DNA from: Hemibagrus wyckioides | Lineage: Eukaryota; Chordata; Actinopteri; Siluriformes; Bagridae | Length of the DNA: 64,000 nucleotides | Assembly: GCF_019097595.1 (NCBI RefSeq) | Contig: NC_080722.1 | Coordinates: 15,043,630-15,107,629, forward strand | Direction: 5' to 3' | Part shown: in pieces, positions 63,001 to 64,000 of the stretch | How positions within the stretch are numbered: the first letter of the stretch is position 1 | Layout of the letters: each line of letters begins with the position of its first letter | Notes under the pieces: generated by a model | Seen by the model: the letters and a program-made list of their open reading frames with translations, nothing else | Told to the model about the DNA's origin: nothing | Databases searched by the model: none | Made by a program: the position numbers and the translations under genes

Positions 63001-63536
63001 GAAGCACTCTGCATAAATGCTCAGGCTGACAGTGTTAATGTGTCCTCCAGCTCTCCTGCGAGTCTGTATTGATTCAGTGGAGAGAGAGCAAGGTTATTGA
63101 GTGCAAACATCCCTGGACAGCGCAGAGCTTAACCACTCTAATGTAGTTAGAAACTAAAGACATCTCATGCAGCTAAAGGGTATTACAAATACGTACATTT
63201 TGAATATAGCTGGAAATAAAGAGAAAAATATTTCTTCTACTAGATATAATCTAAATACCTAACATTATGATTACATTAACATTTTATCTAACTTTTTAGA
63301 GGCCATTATAGTGAACACAACATTTTTAATGTCATTTTTGGAGTTAAAGTCTGGGTGGAAAATGAGCACAAGTGTTATTTTCACAAATTGTCAGTAGTAT
63401 CCAAAGAAAATGTTTGTACAATGTTCTGCCATTGCTGAATTATTGTTTTAAATTCATCCCTGGATAAAATGCAAAAATATTCATTTGTATTAATGTGTTT
63501 ACATTTAAAATATTTCATTTAGTAATCCATGGTTTA
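60036..63536. other. Intergenic, nothing recognised
   Basis: Short ACCT-unit repeats at about 61490-61512. No gene signal. Confidence 0.6.
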
Positions 63537-64000
63537 TATAGTGGATATGAAAAGTTAGTTTTTTATGATGTAAAAACATAAACCAAGTTGAGACAGATTT
63601 TTTTTTCCACCTTTGATGTGATAAACCAATGAACAAAATTCAAGCGAAAAACAAATAGAAGAGATTTATTAGGGAGATTTTAGGGGGAAATAATAAAAAA
63701 AAGAACCTGCCATAACCAGGCTGCAGAAGTGTGTGCACCCTTTACTTAAATCATCTTTTGCTTGTGATACAGCACACAGTCTTTGAGAGAGACTGACTAC
63801 CAACTTAACTTATCATGATTTGACAAGACTATTCCATTCTTCTGCTCCAGATCTATCAGGTTGTGAGGGGATGTACTGTGCACAGCCCTCTTCAAGTCAT
63901 TTCAAAGGCTTTTGATAGGATTTAGGTCTGGGTTCTGACTGGCTCAATCCAAAACATTGATCTTCTTCTGAATCCAATCCTATGTTGACCTGGATTTGTG
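63537..64000 (-). mobile_element. Tc1-like element, truncated by the window end
   Basis: The left terminus TAGTGGATATGAAAAG resembles the TACAGTGGATATAAAAAG type of Tc1 end. The minus strand at about 63945-63840 reads PDLNPIKSL, a stop, then NDLKRAVHSTSPHNL, the end of a Tc1 transposase. The final catalytic Glu reads Lys and the conserved Trp codon is a stop, so it is dead. The rest lies beyond the window. Confidence 0.75.

Noticed and set aside
1..64000. tRNA, rRNA or microRNA genes
   Set aside because: Looked for cloverleaf-like pol III boxes and rRNA blocks; the only pol III-like boxes belong to decayed SINEs.

Overview
This is a gene-poor, AT-rich stretch of vertebrate nuclear DNA, almost certainly from a teleost fish. 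The evidence is one intact vertebrate GPCR gene of the urotensin-II receptor family, many Tc1-like transposons in states of decay typical of fish, fish-type tRNA-derived SINEs, hAT and fold-back elements, and very frequent microsatellites. Repeat content suggests an otophysan (for example catfish-like) genome, but that is a guess. There is no operon structure, rRNA, tRNA gene or CRISPR array.

Layout: 0-4 kb holds two decayed Tc1 elements on the minus strand. 4-11 kb is intergenic with microsatellites, a dispersed fish repeat and a pair of related repeats at 7.5 and 9.5 kb. 11.3-12.5 kb is a decayed Tc1 copy split by a 303-bp hAT-type MITE. 15.3-17.2 kb is a Tc1 element with long terminal inverted repeats, followed directly by a tRNA-derived SINE. 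19-20.2 kb has the end of a hAT element and a 342-bp Tc1-type MITE. 22.4-23.7 kb has a SINE fragment and a long fold-back element. 25.2-26.5 kb is the best preserved Tc1 copy, with all three catalytic residues but two frameshifts. 26.5-42.7 kb is mostly unannotatable intergenic DNA; a possible two-exon minus-strand coding signal lies at 26.8-27.15 kb.

43.3-45.0 kb is the only confident gene: a 362-codon, single-coding-exon urotensin-II receptor on the minus strand. It has a well-formed 5'-UTR intron, a possible TATA/CRE promoter and a downstream poly(A) signal. 45-64 kb is again intergenic, with microsatellites, SINE copies, an internally deleted Tc1 at 50.3-50.8 kb, a possible terminal coding exon on the minus strand at 56.4-56.8 kb, and a Tc1 copy cut by the window edge at 63.5 kb.

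I found no convincing new multi-gene system. The items most worth following up are the two unrecognised exon-like signals, the nested hAT-in-Tc1 insertion, and the fold-back element.
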